DNA of 64,000 nt from Anadara kagoshimensis. Lineage: Eukaryota; Mollusca; Bivalvia; Arcoida; Arcidae. Of this stretch, positions 36,301 to 44,059 are shown one piece after another. The stretch is from contig CM037864.1 of assembly GCA_021292105.1 (NCBI GenBank), positions 7,368,635 to 7,432,634 of the forward strand, given 5' to 3'. The notes under the pieces were generated by a model. That model saw nothing but the letters and a program-made list of their open reading frames with translations. It was not told where the DNA came from and ran no database searches. A program made the position numbers and the translations under genes. Positions within the stretch are counted from its first letter, which is position 1. The number at the start of each line of letters is the position of its first letter.

Positions 36301-36436
36301 CCAGCAAACTAAAGCCAAGCCTGTTCCGGTCCAGTCCGTGGTATCCGTTGATAATGAAATATACTTGTTCCAGCCAGAGGTCCCAGTTAAATTCTGTATA
36401 TGGGTGGCTGAACAGATGAAGGCTTGCAGAACATGA
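12199..36436 (+). CDS. Adenylate-kinase-like P-loop protein, predicted myristoylated (8 exons, 415 aa)
   Basis: Exons: 12199-12349, 17999-18168, 25508-25684, 28232-28384, 32234-32423, 33446-33537, 35395-35505 and 36233-36436. All junctions are GT-AG and phases agree, giving 415 codons plus stop. The ATG at 12199 is chosen because it gives MGCAPSS, a classic N-myristoylation plus Cys3 acylation signal; no in-frame ATG precedes it. VIFVF leads into GGPGSGRGK (residues 51-59), the adenylate kinase P-loop with the invariant Lys replaced by Arg and the following Thr by Lys. LVDFMPN (136-142) replaces the family's DGFPR. The LID region is a charged low-complexity loop (about 183-217), and FLDYY...VTLD matches the last core helix and strand. 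Residues 275-415 are unlike anything I recognise. Nucleotide kinase activity is doubtful; a membrane-anchored pseudokinase is the inference. Confidence 0.85.
12559..13071. mobile_element. Non-autonomous DNA element with about 17-bp terminal inverted repeats
   Basis: The left end AGAGCCCCAGATAAGA and the right end TCTTATCTGGAGCTCT are near-perfect inverted repeats. The flanks are GCAATTG on the left and GCAATAT on the right, compatible with a worn target-site duplication. 513 bp, no open frame of note. Intron 1 of the adenylate-kinase-like gene. Confidence 0.6.
14640..14915 (-). pseudogene. Unassigned coding-like fragment, antisense in intron 1
   Basis: An open frame of 91 codons, of which the part from EFFSYMFDVFVDQSRCASVF through NRVNQSTICLPN looks protein-like. 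On the minus strand it is preceded at about 14885 by AACTTCCTATCAG, a plausible 3' splice site. I do not recognise the protein. It could be a captured exon, a retroposed gene fragment or a piece of a transposon. Low confidence that it is expressed. Confidence 0.3.
15265..15420. repeat. Fold-back element, GAGGCGACAGCCGAGG centre
   Basis: The left arm (ACTTTTTAGTGGTTGTATAT, ATTCACCGGAAAAATAAATA) pairs with the right arm (TATTTATTTTTCTGGTGAAT, ATATAACCACTAAAAGT). The loop is ATCGAGGCGACAGCCGAGGT. A relative at 55890-56040 has the loop GAGGTCGTAGGCCGAGG. Non-coding. Confidence 0.8.
15871..16321 (+). mobile_element. About 450-bp repeat element with terminal hairpin, copy 1
   Basis: Shares its whole length with 54747-55190 in inverted orientation: TAGAAAAATATGATACTATC, GGATCATGTGATCAGGGTGG, ATCATATCCCACCTCTT, CTTTCTTATTACCATGG and GCCTTTGTTTGAGGGAGATA. 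The last 140 bp is a hairpin whose arms carry GAACATTTGTT and AGGCAATAAA. Confidence 0.85.
16577..16753 (-). mobile_element. MITE family A, copy 2
   Basis: Inverted relative to copies 1, 3 and 4. It starts CTATGTTTCCATTCCTGGTA and ends TTGTAGAAACCTAG. The terminal inverted repeats are about 12 bp, and it lies in intron 1 of the adenylate-kinase-like gene. Confidence 0.8.
17999..18168 (+). CDS. Adenylate-kinase-like gene, exon 2 (P-loop)
   Basis: The acceptor TATTACAG precedes GTGGACCAGG. The split codon completes GGPGSGRGKILSDAAEAFG, then the helix NMERILIDSLYKIMEEEEDI. The codons for the altered loop residues (AGG for Arg, AAG for Lys) are unambiguous. Donor GTGTGT, phase 0. Confidence 0.88.
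18420..18560 (+). repeat. 73-bp tandem duplication
   Basis: ATCAATGGAAGTAGGTGGGG ... CATCCTTCATTGAGATGTGG is followed directly by ATCAATGAAAGTAGGCGAGG ... CATCCTTCATTGAGGTGTG. Two copies only, in intron 2 of the adenylate-kinase-like gene. Confidence 0.8.
18877..21844 (-). mobile_element. hAT-superfamily DNA transposon, near-complete, antisense in intron 2
   Basis: The ends CAGGCCTTAGAT (18877) and ATCGAAGCCCTG (21844) are 12-bp inverted repeats with two mismatches. GGGTAT abuts the left end and (G)GGTAT the right, so a target duplication exists but its exact 8 bases are not resolved. Subterminal regions repeat GACGAGTG-like and GGCACAGTG words. The transposase gene lies inside on the minus strand. 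The length of about 3 kb is normal for the superfamily. Confidence 0.85.
19107..21475 (-). pseudogene. hAT transposase, one frameshift
   Basis: The N-terminal frame (21475-20456, 339 codons) has a basic nuclear-localisation-like stretch and a TTF/BED-type zinc finger (FPWVDYDENSDTMFCLYCRK ... H...H). It also carries the RNase-H-fold catalytic Asp motifs ADGSTD (Asp 250) and CNFDGAS (Asp 320). The C-terminal frame (20375-19107) has the hAT dimerisation block (FSVSPSTAKCERSFSAMKRI, then SLKQSTLSDLMRIANME). Between them the shifted frame reads IIIHCVAHNLELAVLDA, the usual joining motif, so the two are one gene broken by a single frameshift at a 7-base A/T run at 20467-20473. This could be real or an assembly error. 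Relatives include the ZNF862/C17orf113-type domesticated hAT proteins. Confidence 0.85.
22175..24748. mobile_element. 2.6-kb palindromic (long inverted repeat) element bounded by TTAA
   Basis: The left arm, about 22175-23287, and the right arm, about 23677-24748, are inverted copies of each other along about 1.1 kb with moderate divergence. The ends are GAGTCATTCTCTGTAAGGAC and GTCCTTACAGAGAATGACTC, each flanked by TTAA. Matching inner words include CCCTGATAGGG / CCCTATCAGGG, AATTATCTCCC-type segments and ACACTGTCTTGTC / GACAAGACAGTGT. The spacer of about 390 bp holds a SINE. No transposase is seen. Intron 2 of the adenylate-kinase-like gene. Confidence 0.88.
23348..23496 (-). mobile_element. 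tRNA-derived SINE, internally deleted
   Basis: On the minus strand it has TAGCTCAGTTGGTAAA and GGGTTTGAACCC boxes and the TTAAACACCATTACTGAACT tail, but the central body is missing. It sits in the spacer between the arms of the large palindrome at 22175-24748, so it either inserted there or was captured. Confidence 0.85.
25240..25405. repeat. Fold-back element
   Basis: ACCCATGGTATATCATCGAT and AATAATACA on the left pair with TGTATTATT and ATATACCATGGGTTA on the right. The centre is a second stem, GGTGAATATATCACTCGGTGGC / GCCACCTTGTGATATATTC. Ends about 100 bp upstream of exon 3. Confidence 0.78.
25508..25684 (+). CDS. Adenylate-kinase-like gene, exon 3
   Basis: Encodes AKPELLRVDFVLKQLTNKL, then CYLVDFMPNLKFILMSN and ELRNFETM. 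This is the position of the LxxAL...FLIDGFPR segment of adenylate kinases, with the catalytic-type Arg absent. Acceptor TTTCAG, donor GTAAGT, phase 0 both sides. Confidence 0.88.
25812..26331. mobile_element. Non-autonomous hAT-like element with perfect 8-bp target duplication
   Basis: The element starts TAGGGATGTC and ends AGCCAGCCCTA, with imperfect inverted termini. It is flanked by CCCATGGC on both sides (25804-25811 and 26332-26339), an exact 8-bp duplication typical of hAT insertions. The 520-bp body is rich in ATCGAT/TATCGATA palindromic words and has no open frame. Its termini differ from those of the hAT at 18877. Confidence 0.85.
26755..28131 (+). repeat. 34-bp minisatellite, about 40 copies, upstream of exon 4
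   Basis: The unit is CAGGCTTTCTATTTCCAG followed by GTGGTACATGGTCTGC (34 bp), with point variants (ACG/ACA, GTT/GGT, GCC/ACC) and a few shorter copies near 27797-27845. Each unit holds a pyrimidine tract then CAG, resembling a 3' splice site. The unit has no stop codon in three frames, so long spurious open frames cross it (for example 508 codons at 26639-28165). The array ends about 100 bp before exon 4. Confidence 0.95.
28232..28384 (+). CDS. Adenylate-kinase-like gene, exon 4
   Basis: Encodes YPVSFAIHLSIPPDKY, then a Lys/Gln/Asp-rich loop (EKKKKAAQCAQAQPDKP) ending SDEADTSRTS. The donor is AGT|GTAAGTACATGTG. The last 45 or so bases and the donor are the founder of the tandem array that fills the following 2.9 kb. 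Reading past the donor stays open only to a TGA at 28436. Confidence 0.85.
28340..31260 (+). repeat. 63/71-bp minisatellite duplicating exon 4 end plus its 5' splice site, about 44 copies
   Basis: The unit is AAACAATCAGATGAGGCTGA, TACATCAAGGACCAGT, GTAAGTACATGTG, TATATCTAGATACC (63 bp). A variant with an extra CAACAAAA gives 71 bp. The first 45 bases are the last codons of exon 4; GTAAGTA is its donor. I count about 44 GTAAGTA-bearing units. The exon copy has GATGAAGCT, as does the second unit; the rest have GATGAGGCT. 63 is a multiple of three, so runs of 63-bp units stay open and give long artefactual open frames on both strands. Confidence 0.96.
31261..32233. other. Remainder of intron 4
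   Basis: About 970 bp between the minisatellite and exon 5. It holds AT-rich sequence with TTTTCACAATTTTGG-type words repeated around 31355-31500 and a GGGTGAGAGACATCCCTCC hairpin near 31540. No gene seen. Confidence 0.5.
32234..32423 (+). CDS. Adenylate-kinase-like gene, exon 5
   Basis: Acceptor GTTTCTTCAG, then KRFTLHHNSLKHFLDYYSKH, VTLDVSSGDTELIWERICEL and VNTIVLFVF plus one base. The FLDYY...LDVSSGDTELIWERI segment corresponds to the final helix-strand-helix of adenylate kinase domains. Donor GTAAGT. Confidence 0.88.
32718..32975 (+). mobile_element. tRNA-derived SINE, diverged
   Basis: A-box TAGATCAATTGGTAGA and B-box-like GGTTTGAACCC are followed by GGGTCTGACCAAGAG, GGCAGGCATGGCAC and AATATAAGTGAAATATTC. 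Internal deletions are present. Lies in intron 5 of the adenylate-kinase-like gene. Confidence 0.85.
33446..33537 (+). CDS. Adenylate-kinase-like gene, exon 6
   Basis: A 92-base exon completing D and encoding ENELEKMNIGRFQIQVVSLC through DEKDEP. Acceptor GTTTTACAG, donor GTAAGT. A decayed echo of its end (GATGAGAAAGATGAACCAAT) with another GT follows about 70 bp downstream at 33613, suggesting a small local duplication of exon end plus donor. Confidence 0.85.
35395..35505 (+). CDS. Adenylate-kinase-like gene, exon 7
   Basis: Encodes VKLLQSLCKYIDKCHPTQKA, then FAVNLAGTSITSDIVCE. Acceptor TTCCTGTAG, donor GTTAGT, phase 0 both sides. No family motif recognised. Confidence 0.82.
35851..36028 (+). 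mobile_element. MITE family A, copy 3
   Basis: Starts CCAGGTTTCCATAAATTTAT and ends GCTACCAGGAATGAAAAAATAG. The body matches 59111-59282 closely (AGTCCTTTTTAAAGTATTTT). Lies about 200 bp upstream of the last exon of the adenylate-kinase-like gene. Confidence 0.8.
36233..36436 (+). CDS. Adenylate-kinase-like gene, exon 8 (terminal)
   Basis: Acceptor GATATCATAG, then EKKKNIMFYDIGKTLLESH to VPVKFCIWVAEQMKACRT and TGA. Candidate poly(A) signals occur further down (for example AATAAA near 37288), but the 3' end cannot be fixed. Confidence 0.86.
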   Translation, partial: EKKKNIMFYDIGKTLLESHLIQFQQTKAKPVPVQSVVSVDNEIYLFQPEVPVKFCIWVAEQMKACRT

Positions 36437-39400
36437 TGTTTTTATTCATGAAATAGAACATTTTTCTCTTTTTTTATTTTTTTTTTGGAAAATGTTTATA
36501 GTCATGATTTTTGCTCATTTGGATAGCATTAAAAACCCTCAGCATTTTCCTGTATGGTAAATTTTTCCAGATATTGTTATTATGCATATAGTTATTTGTT
36601 AGAGTTTAAAAGTTTAAAAGATAACTACTTTTGATAAATATATGGATAGAATATAAATGTAAAAATTTTGATCTGAATGTGTCATAGCTGCACTTTACAC
36701 AAATTAGTTTACGTTAATATTTTTTTTATTTTTTCGTGTTTTGTGAAAGGCCGTTGAAAACACAGAACTAAAACTACAGTTCAGCGCTTTCAAGGAAGTG
36801 GCTATATTTGTTGTTTCTCTCGACTGTACAAATTCCTTCTCAGTGCTAAAATTTTGAACTGAACTTGTCAGACACTTCGTGTTTGTGTCTTCATTCTATA
36901 GAAAAGAGTTTATATTGTTGTTAAGTAAACAATCACACATTGACATTCCAGTTGTAAATTGTGATCTGAATATTATTTTATGTAATTTGTTCATTCATTT
37001 CAATATTCTTCTCTAACATTTTCAATTGCATTGGTGAAGCCCATTGAGATTGGTTCATATAATAATGATTGAAATATCTTGGAAATGCATTGTAATCTGC
37101 TTAATGGTAAAATGGCTTTAAACAATATAAGCTGTAAGAAAAAAGATATAACTAACACACACACACATGGATGCATGCACATACACACACACATACACCA
37201 TAAGACACATAAGAGTTGGGGGCAATAATGAGAGGTGATTATTTACATAAAACTAAAAATATGCAGCTAGGCACATTATATACAAGAAATAAATGTTGGA
37301 TGGGCCCCTTTTTTCTGTTAACAATATGCAGTTAGGCACATTATAGACAAGAAATAAATGTTAGATGGGCCCCTTTTTTTCCTGTTAACAATATGCAGTT
37401 AGGCACATAATATACATGTATTAGAAAGAAGTGTTGGGGCTTTATTCCTGTTGGCCCATTATTAGTGAAATATGCAAATTAGAAGCCATACGTGTACAGT
37501 GTATTGTATACAAGTAGTAGTGTTGAACTAACAGAATCTCTAGTTTAATTTGTGATTGAAATTTGCTCCAGTAAGCCAAGTGTTAGAGCTTCATATACCC
37601 ATTTACATGTATGTTTTAATTTACAATTTATATTATGATTTTGTGTTGTGATACATGTATAATGTATTTTTACTAATGACTTATTTTCAACTGTCTGGTG
37701 GCACATATAGACTGTGTTATATAATAGGTACCAATAACCTACCACTTCTTTTGTTTTATAGTATTTTTAGCTTTAAAAATCCAACTACCTCACACTGAAA
37801 TAATTCTCCTTTAGGTTTCCTAGAGCGTGGGTTTGAATCTCGACAACGGTAACGATAATCTTGTTTTAGTTAAATTTCTTCATTCATAGATTTTTATTCT
37901 TGGTTGTTATCTTAAAATTGAAATTTGAAACTATATTTCAATCAGATAATTCTGAGTCACTCCTCATGGCCATTTCAGCCCATATTCATTCTTTTGTATT
38001 TTAACAAAAATGTGTGTCCTTTGATTATTTAGATGTTTTGTACATGGCTGTTGTGGATTCCTTCTACCTTTTCTACTTTCACTATCCCCACCATTAATAT
38101 GGCTGGGGCATATAACCTTTACCATGTCTGTGTGTCTGTGCATTCATACAAATGTTCGCTTCATAACTTTTAAATGTGATTGGATATCATAGTGATGTTA
38201 ACACCACAGATGCACTATGGGAAGATGATGTCACATACCAAATTTTGGTTATCAGGGTCAAGGATTAAAATTTTAGATTCTGTGTTTTTGATTTCAGTGT
38301 TGTCAATGGCTGTAGAGTTTAAACACTTAGTTTGTAAACTCAGAGTTGTCAGTGGCAGTAGAATGTGATCATTTATACATTTTTAACGCACATATAAATA
38401 ATGAAATGGGCATGTGTGTCACATTGACACTTCACTGTTGTTTTTTTTTTTAAACATGTATGTTTTTCCTTACTGACGACTTGCTTTTCCAATATATTCC
38501 CAGTGTATAATAAGTATTAAACAATGTCCATCCATTTTACTATGTATGGTGCAATTTCCCTGTTCATGCATAATTTGCAAATCCTGACTGTGTTCATGCC
38601 AGCCTTAAGAGCCAAAATAAAAATAAGTAATGAATAAATAAAAAAAATTAATAAAAAAAAATTATAATAATTTAACGCATCTGTTTAAATTTATTTTAGG
38701 GACACCTCGAGCTCATGAGCTTTAGGGCTCACAAAATTTATTTTTGACCCACTGGACTTTTGACCAGTAACTTCTCAAATCTTCTAGTCCTGATAAAAAT
38801 CTAGTGTTCAGGAGGATTGAATCTCTTCATTGATTTATTTTTTTTTTTACAGAAATTGACAAATTACACACATTTTTACTGGCCAAAGTGACTTGTGGTT
38901 GCAAAAATTTACTGGTTCAAAATGATGGGTAATTTAATGATCTCAACTGGAGAGGGCAGCCAAGTGGAATATTGGTGTTAAGTGCTGAGTTACAGAAACC
39001 TACTTTGGGCAGAATGTTGTACGAGAATGATTGTTAGGTCACTTGCCGAAAGTCATTGGTATTTTTTGGGTACTTCCTCCACCATTTTCAGAATTAACTG
39101 TCTTAATATACTGTGAAATCACTAATATTCATGGGGTTAAAATTTCATGTTTTTGTAATTTAAAAATAATTTGTTGGGATAAAATTTCGTGAAATTCTGT
39201 CGTTTGAAAATAAATCCCATTGGGGACTTTGGTAATTATATATTTTTGTTGAGATTAAATTTTGTAGTATTCACTTACCCACGACAATAGCGAAATTTAA
39301 TCCCCCATCAACATATGTGATTTTACAGTAAGTAAAACGTCTTTGACAAGGGTGTAAAACATTTTTATTTCTGCTATAATGCATGTTTTTTATGTCTGAC

Positions 39401-39939
39401 CACTATGTTTATTATAATTCTTAATGTTTCTGTGATTTTAATATGTAGATGCACGGGTAAATTTTTTGTATAATAAGTATTTTATTGTCTTTTCGTGATG
39501 GCTGTAGAAATCCACGTTCAGTTTTCCAGTATTGCCACCAGTGTTGTTATTTTGTTTATGTTTATCGTTATAAATAAATAAAAAAAAATACAACAATATT
39601 GAAGTATCTTAAACTTGCAATATGATATTTTAAGTCATAATTGGTATGGTTTTTTTGGCAGTGTATATATATGTTAGTAAGAAGTCCATTTTTCTAATAT
39701 GGCAATTCGGTTAAAACAAGAACATGTATATGGATAAAGGTTTTTCCATACATGTATTTCTATATAAGTGTTTTTTTGTGAGTTTATTTTAAAGTTTATC
39801 TTGTTTGCATAACATAAACTGTGTGGAGCCAATGTGGCCATGTTGTTAAGGTTGCTGTAGTAGTGGTTCATTGGAGTGACTTTGTGCCCTAGCTAGGCTG
39901 CATGTCATGTCCTTGAACAATATATAGGGAAATTTCACA

Positions 39940-40160
39940 TTGCTCTAATCCACCAAGCTGTGGTTAAGGTCACCAACCTATGATTTAAGGGTCATTGGTT
40001 TAAGCCCAGACTGGGCTGCATGGTATATTCTTGAGCAAGACATTGAACTTTCACATTCCAGCCTACCCCGCTTCCAAATGCATGGGCACTGACAGATTTA
40101 CTTGGGGCTAACTTTGCAATAGGCTCGTGCTTCATTCAGGGAGGAATACATGTTTTGTAC
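39940..40160 (+). mobile_element. SINE-like repeat fragment
   Basis: A tRNA-like head (GTGGTTAAGGTCACCAACCT, GTCATTGGTTTAAGCCCAGA) is followed by TTGAGCAAGACATTGAACTT. Judged from box-like motifs; no second copy in the window was found to confirm its ends. Confidence 0.45.
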
Positions 40161-41745
40161 TTTCAGTCGCTTCACTAAAACCTGGATAAGTACTAGCCTG
40201 ATGGAACAGACTCGTAACATATAAATACATGTAGTTCCCTGTTTATATACACTGCCAAAATTCTGTTAACTGATAATGTCTTTAATTCTTGTTATTGTTA
40301 TGATAAAAAAATAAATGTATTTTTTACATACCACAATATGAATAATTGTTTTTTTTTATATATCACAGTTTTTCCCTATTTAGTTTTTGTTTTATTCCTA
40401 TGTTATATATATACATTAGTTTTGCAATAGTTTTTTTTTAAGATCTTGATAATGTCAAGGCCCAGTTCTTCAAAACTCTGTTAGCTTAACCAAATGGTTA
40501 ATGAAAATTAAAATTTTTATCAAAATTAAAGATACCCATTACCACCATAAGGTGTAGAGTTTAGTCACTTTAAGTGTCCGAATAGATATTGCACCACTTT
40601 GTACAATATTTTGGTAACCAACTAGTTAAGCTAACAGGCCCTGGTTACAAATTTGGTTTGGTCACAATCCTTCCTTAGCTAAAATTTTCCTTGACTTAAA
40701 TCTGGCAAAATTTAAAATCTTTATAATTTTGTTGATTTTTAAGATATTTAGGAATTTAAGATGTCATTGTTAAAATCACTTCTAGATTTAAAATATTTGC
40801 ATTTAGTTTTGGCAAAAATATTCATCGGTAGTTCCAAAAATAGATAACCAAACTTTGCTAAATTTACATTAAGGAAAATCTTAGCTTAGGAAAGATTGTG
40901 GAACGGGGCCGAAGCTTTGAACAACCTGGTGCAGTTCAACTTTTGTTCCATGTTATAATTCTTTTTACAGTTTCAGTATTTGTTTAATAATACATGTATT
41001 TTTTAATTTAGTTAATTTTTACAATTTTTTTCTTTAGCATTATTTTAATTGTTAAGTGTTTAGAAGATTTTATTTTGTTAAATTTTTGTTTGTTTTAAAA
41101 ACTTCTATGTATACTTATGAAAAAAAAAAGAAATATTTATACAAATATATGTATAATAGCAATTAAAAACATCACTCGCTCGGAAGAAAACATTTTGTAT
41201 TTTTATAAGTTTTAAAGGAGTAAAAAGCATCACTTTCTCCAAAGAAAATGTTAGATTCACACCATTTTGGAGGACATTGTTTACTTTACAAATTCATATC
41301 CATAAAGTATAAATTGATGCTTGAGATAAATAAAATCTACCTAAACATCAAAAGGGGTTTGCATGCACATGAATTTTGAGAAAAAATTTGAGTAACATAA
41401 TTTTGAAGAATATTGACAACTACCTCCCCCCTTCCTTTTCATATAGTGTAAATTATTACTTGAAATAAACAAATTCATGCCAAGTTTGGAGGAAACATTA
41501 ATTGGGCATTCATGGTTATGAATTTACCAAAAATTAAAACCCATTTCTTATGGTCATGCAATTTTATTTTAGTAACAAGAGCACCTTTGTCACCATACTG
41601 AATTTACTTCTTTCTGAGCAAGAATAGGGAAATTAGACAGTTGGTATATACATGTACTGTATTTTATAAGACTAGAGATTAAAAATATTTGGTGTTACAG
41701 CACATGTTTATACACCTTTAAATGATGCATATTTTGAATTTTAAA

Positions 41746-41952
41746 TACTGTAAACATTTAATTTCGCAGTATAGAATATTTTGACAAAAATAAATTTTCG
41801 CGTTTGTGAAATATGCACAATAAGCATGATATAATTTTCACTCGGTACTAATTTTTTCGCACAAGAAATAACCGCAAAATTACTCCTAATTATAGGAGTA
41901 CCGCAAAATAAGAGAAAATTAGTACACCGAGAAAATAAATATGTTTACAGTA
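41746..41952. mobile_element. MITE with TACTGTAAACAT termini
   Basis: The left end TACTGTAAACATTTAATTTC and the right end ATATGTTTACAGTA form a perfect 12-base terminal inverted repeat. The interior contains a short hairpin around ACTCCTAATTATAGGAGT. It has no open frame and sits alone in intergenic DNA. Confidence 0.75.
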
Positions 41953-42330
41953 GATTTTAAGAACCTTATGTTGAGTTTTCACTCCAACTACAGGTAATGA
42001 GTCTAGAAACTAAAATTTTATCTGCACCATCTTGGTAATAAAGAAACAATATATTTGGCTATTTAGTCCATCACTTAAGTTTAAACCTCCTGAAGGATAC
42101 CTTGTTGAGATTTAGATTCATGCAGGAAATTCAAATTTAATAAAATACAGGACCAGCTAAATTGAAGTAAAATTTGAATTGAATATTATTTTTGAAATTA
42201 AATTAATTTTATTTCCATATGACTGTGATATTTTATTTAAATATTTTAGTTTTGTACAGATTATTGAGAATTAAAATGTATTATGTTGTTCAGTTATATA
42301 TTGTGTTTTTCTTATGAATTCTTTTAAGTT

Positions 42331-42575
42331 GGGGGTCATCCTTTGTCCGAGTGTTCTAAAGCGTATACTTAGGGATCACGGTGCCTCTCACTGCCTTGGT
42401 TTCAATCCTGCTAGAGACAGCTCCTTGCGAGAAATTTTGTCTGTTTGCTTGCCAAAGGTTGATGGTTTTCTTTGGGCACTCAAGTTTCCTCAATCATCCA
42501 TGAACTGACTTCCTTGATGTAAGTGATAGAATCTTGACTGGGTCGTTAAACTCCATTTCTCCAACTCATCATTTG
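42331..42575 (+). mobile_element. SINE-like repeat, second family, copy 1
   Basis: Contains a tRNA-like head (CCGAGTGTTCTAAAGCGTAT, then GGTTTCAATCC) and a body with TTTGGGCACTC, TCCTCAATCATCC and a tail AATCTTGACTGGGTCGTTAA. A diverged relative follows at 43125-43350. Class assignment is from box-like motifs only. Confidence 0.6.
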
Positions 42576-42769
42576 TCTATCTCCTATAATCCTCAGTTTT
42601 AAAGTTCCCTACAAAGTCTACCATCTATGAGCTGACTGTCTCAATATCAGTGAAATTCTAGACTTTGGTGCAAAACGCTAATACTTCACTGATTACTTTT
42701 CCATCTATAACCTCTATTCTACATCCTCTACAAAGTCTTGCATTCACTTTTGTATGGGCGCTGGTTGGA

Positions 42770-42955
42770 GGTACTTTATTCACTCACAGAATAAGTGAAT
42801 AATATCTAGAGGCCCTGATTGGGGATGCTATCAAAGATGGTCGGAACACTTGAGGTTTCTTAACTTTCACTCACAGAATAAGTGAAGAATATATAGAGGC
42901 CCTGATTGGAGACGCTATTAAAGATGGTCGGAACACTTGAGGTTTCTTAACTCAT
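42770..42955 (+). repeat. About 95-bp tandem duplication
   Basis: CACTCACAGAATAAGTGAAT, then TAGAGGCCCTGATTGG and GATGGTCGGAACACTTGAGG occur twice in succession with few changes. Confidence 0.85.
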
Positions 42956-43124
42956 TGGAACATCTTATGTAGGTGTTGACATTTGTGGGGGTATGATGAT
43001 ACTACACGCACATCCCAGTCAAACTTTTACTTGCATAAAGATGAAACCAGCTAACGGTGAAGAAAGCTAGAACACCCAGAAAGCAGGCACCTTTGAAAAT
43101 TCATAGAACTCCCAAACCCATGTG

Positions 43125-43350
43125 GATGAGTGGTCTAACGCGCCAACTTACATTGTCATATCATCTCTCAATGTCTAGATTTGAAAACCACTTGGGACAG
43201 ATATTGGTGCGAGAAAATTTGCTTGCTAAATGATAGGGGTTTTTACTGAGCACTCCAGTTCCCTCCACTATCCCTTAACTGACCACCTTGATATGTGTGA
43301 AATAATCTAAACTAGGGCATTAACTACCATTCTACTCTTGCAGTCAAGCA
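43125..43350 (+). mobile_element. SINE-like repeat, second family, copy 2
   Basis: Shares TGAGTGGTCTAACGCG (tRNA-Leu-like head), GAGCACTCCAGTTCCCTC and the AACTGACC..CTTGATAT..GTGAAAT blocks with 42331-42575. Ends just before the MITE at 43446. Confidence 0.55.
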
Positions 43351-43445
43351 ATAATTTGAATTAAGACTTAAGTATCCTAAACAATCAACCAAAATGAGAA
43401 CTTTTAACAAAACAATTAGACAGCATGTTTATACATATACAATGT

Positions 43446-43655
43446 AATTGACATATTGCTGGCCACGCCTTTTATGTTCCGACACTGGCCACCATCGCGG
43501 TACCTAAGCAACACCACGGCAACTAATGATGTTCTAGTGTCATTGACATCAGTAAATATCACAATTCAGGCCGAGTGTTCATTCTTTTTGCGTGTAACTC
43601 AAGCATGCTGGGCCTTTGTCAGAACATTGTGGGCGTGGCTGGCGATCCGTCAATT
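43446..43655. mobile_element. MITE family B, copy 2
   Basis: AATTGACATATTGCTGGCCA at the left and GGCTGGCGATCCGTCAATT at the right, with GCCACCATCGCGGTACC inside. Length is 210 bp, as for copy 1. Intergenic. Confidence 0.88.
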
Positions 43656-44059
43656 GTCAACACATACTATACCTTCTATTTAGAAAGGTGTAACAATTGA
43701 ATTTAAAAACTTAACAAACATTTCATTTTTATTTTGAAAAAAAATCTTTTTGCAGTCATTAAATTAAGACATGATAACAGTATTGCTCTACAGAAGAATA
43801 TTAAAGCTCACAATACAAGCTGTATATCACAAGTTAATGACATGAATATTATATGTAACAATGTCCATTTTCTTGTTGTGAATGAAAAAACATAAACTTG
43901 GATTTGAGAAGACAATTTATCAAACATTAAACTTAGTTTTTCTACCTCATTTGATGAAATACAAGTTTTATCGAACATGTATGATACAGAATTTGGTATC
44001 ACTACACTGCGGTGATACAACATTTGCAGTTAAGTCCAAATTAGCAGTCATGGGAACAA

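Larger units (their letters stand above)
36437..43445. other. Intergenic region after the adenylate-kinase-like gene
   Basis: No coding exon recognised. It holds an (AC)n stretch near 37150-37200, a roughly 65-bp repeat in about 2.5 copies at 37255-37440 (ATATGCAGTTAGGCACAT), and SINE-like fragments at 39940, 42331 and 43125. It also holds the MITE at 41746 and two copies of a roughly 100-bp unit at 42770-42955 (CACTCACAGAATAAGTGAA ... GATGGTCGGAACACTTGAGG). The rest is AT-rich, with candidate poly(A) signals. Confidence 0.5.

Noticed and set aside
12199-36436. Calling the kinase-like gene AK5 or AK1
   Set aside because: The P-loop, the DGFPR position and the LID are all altered and the C-terminal 140 residues are unrelated, so a named orthologue is not justified.
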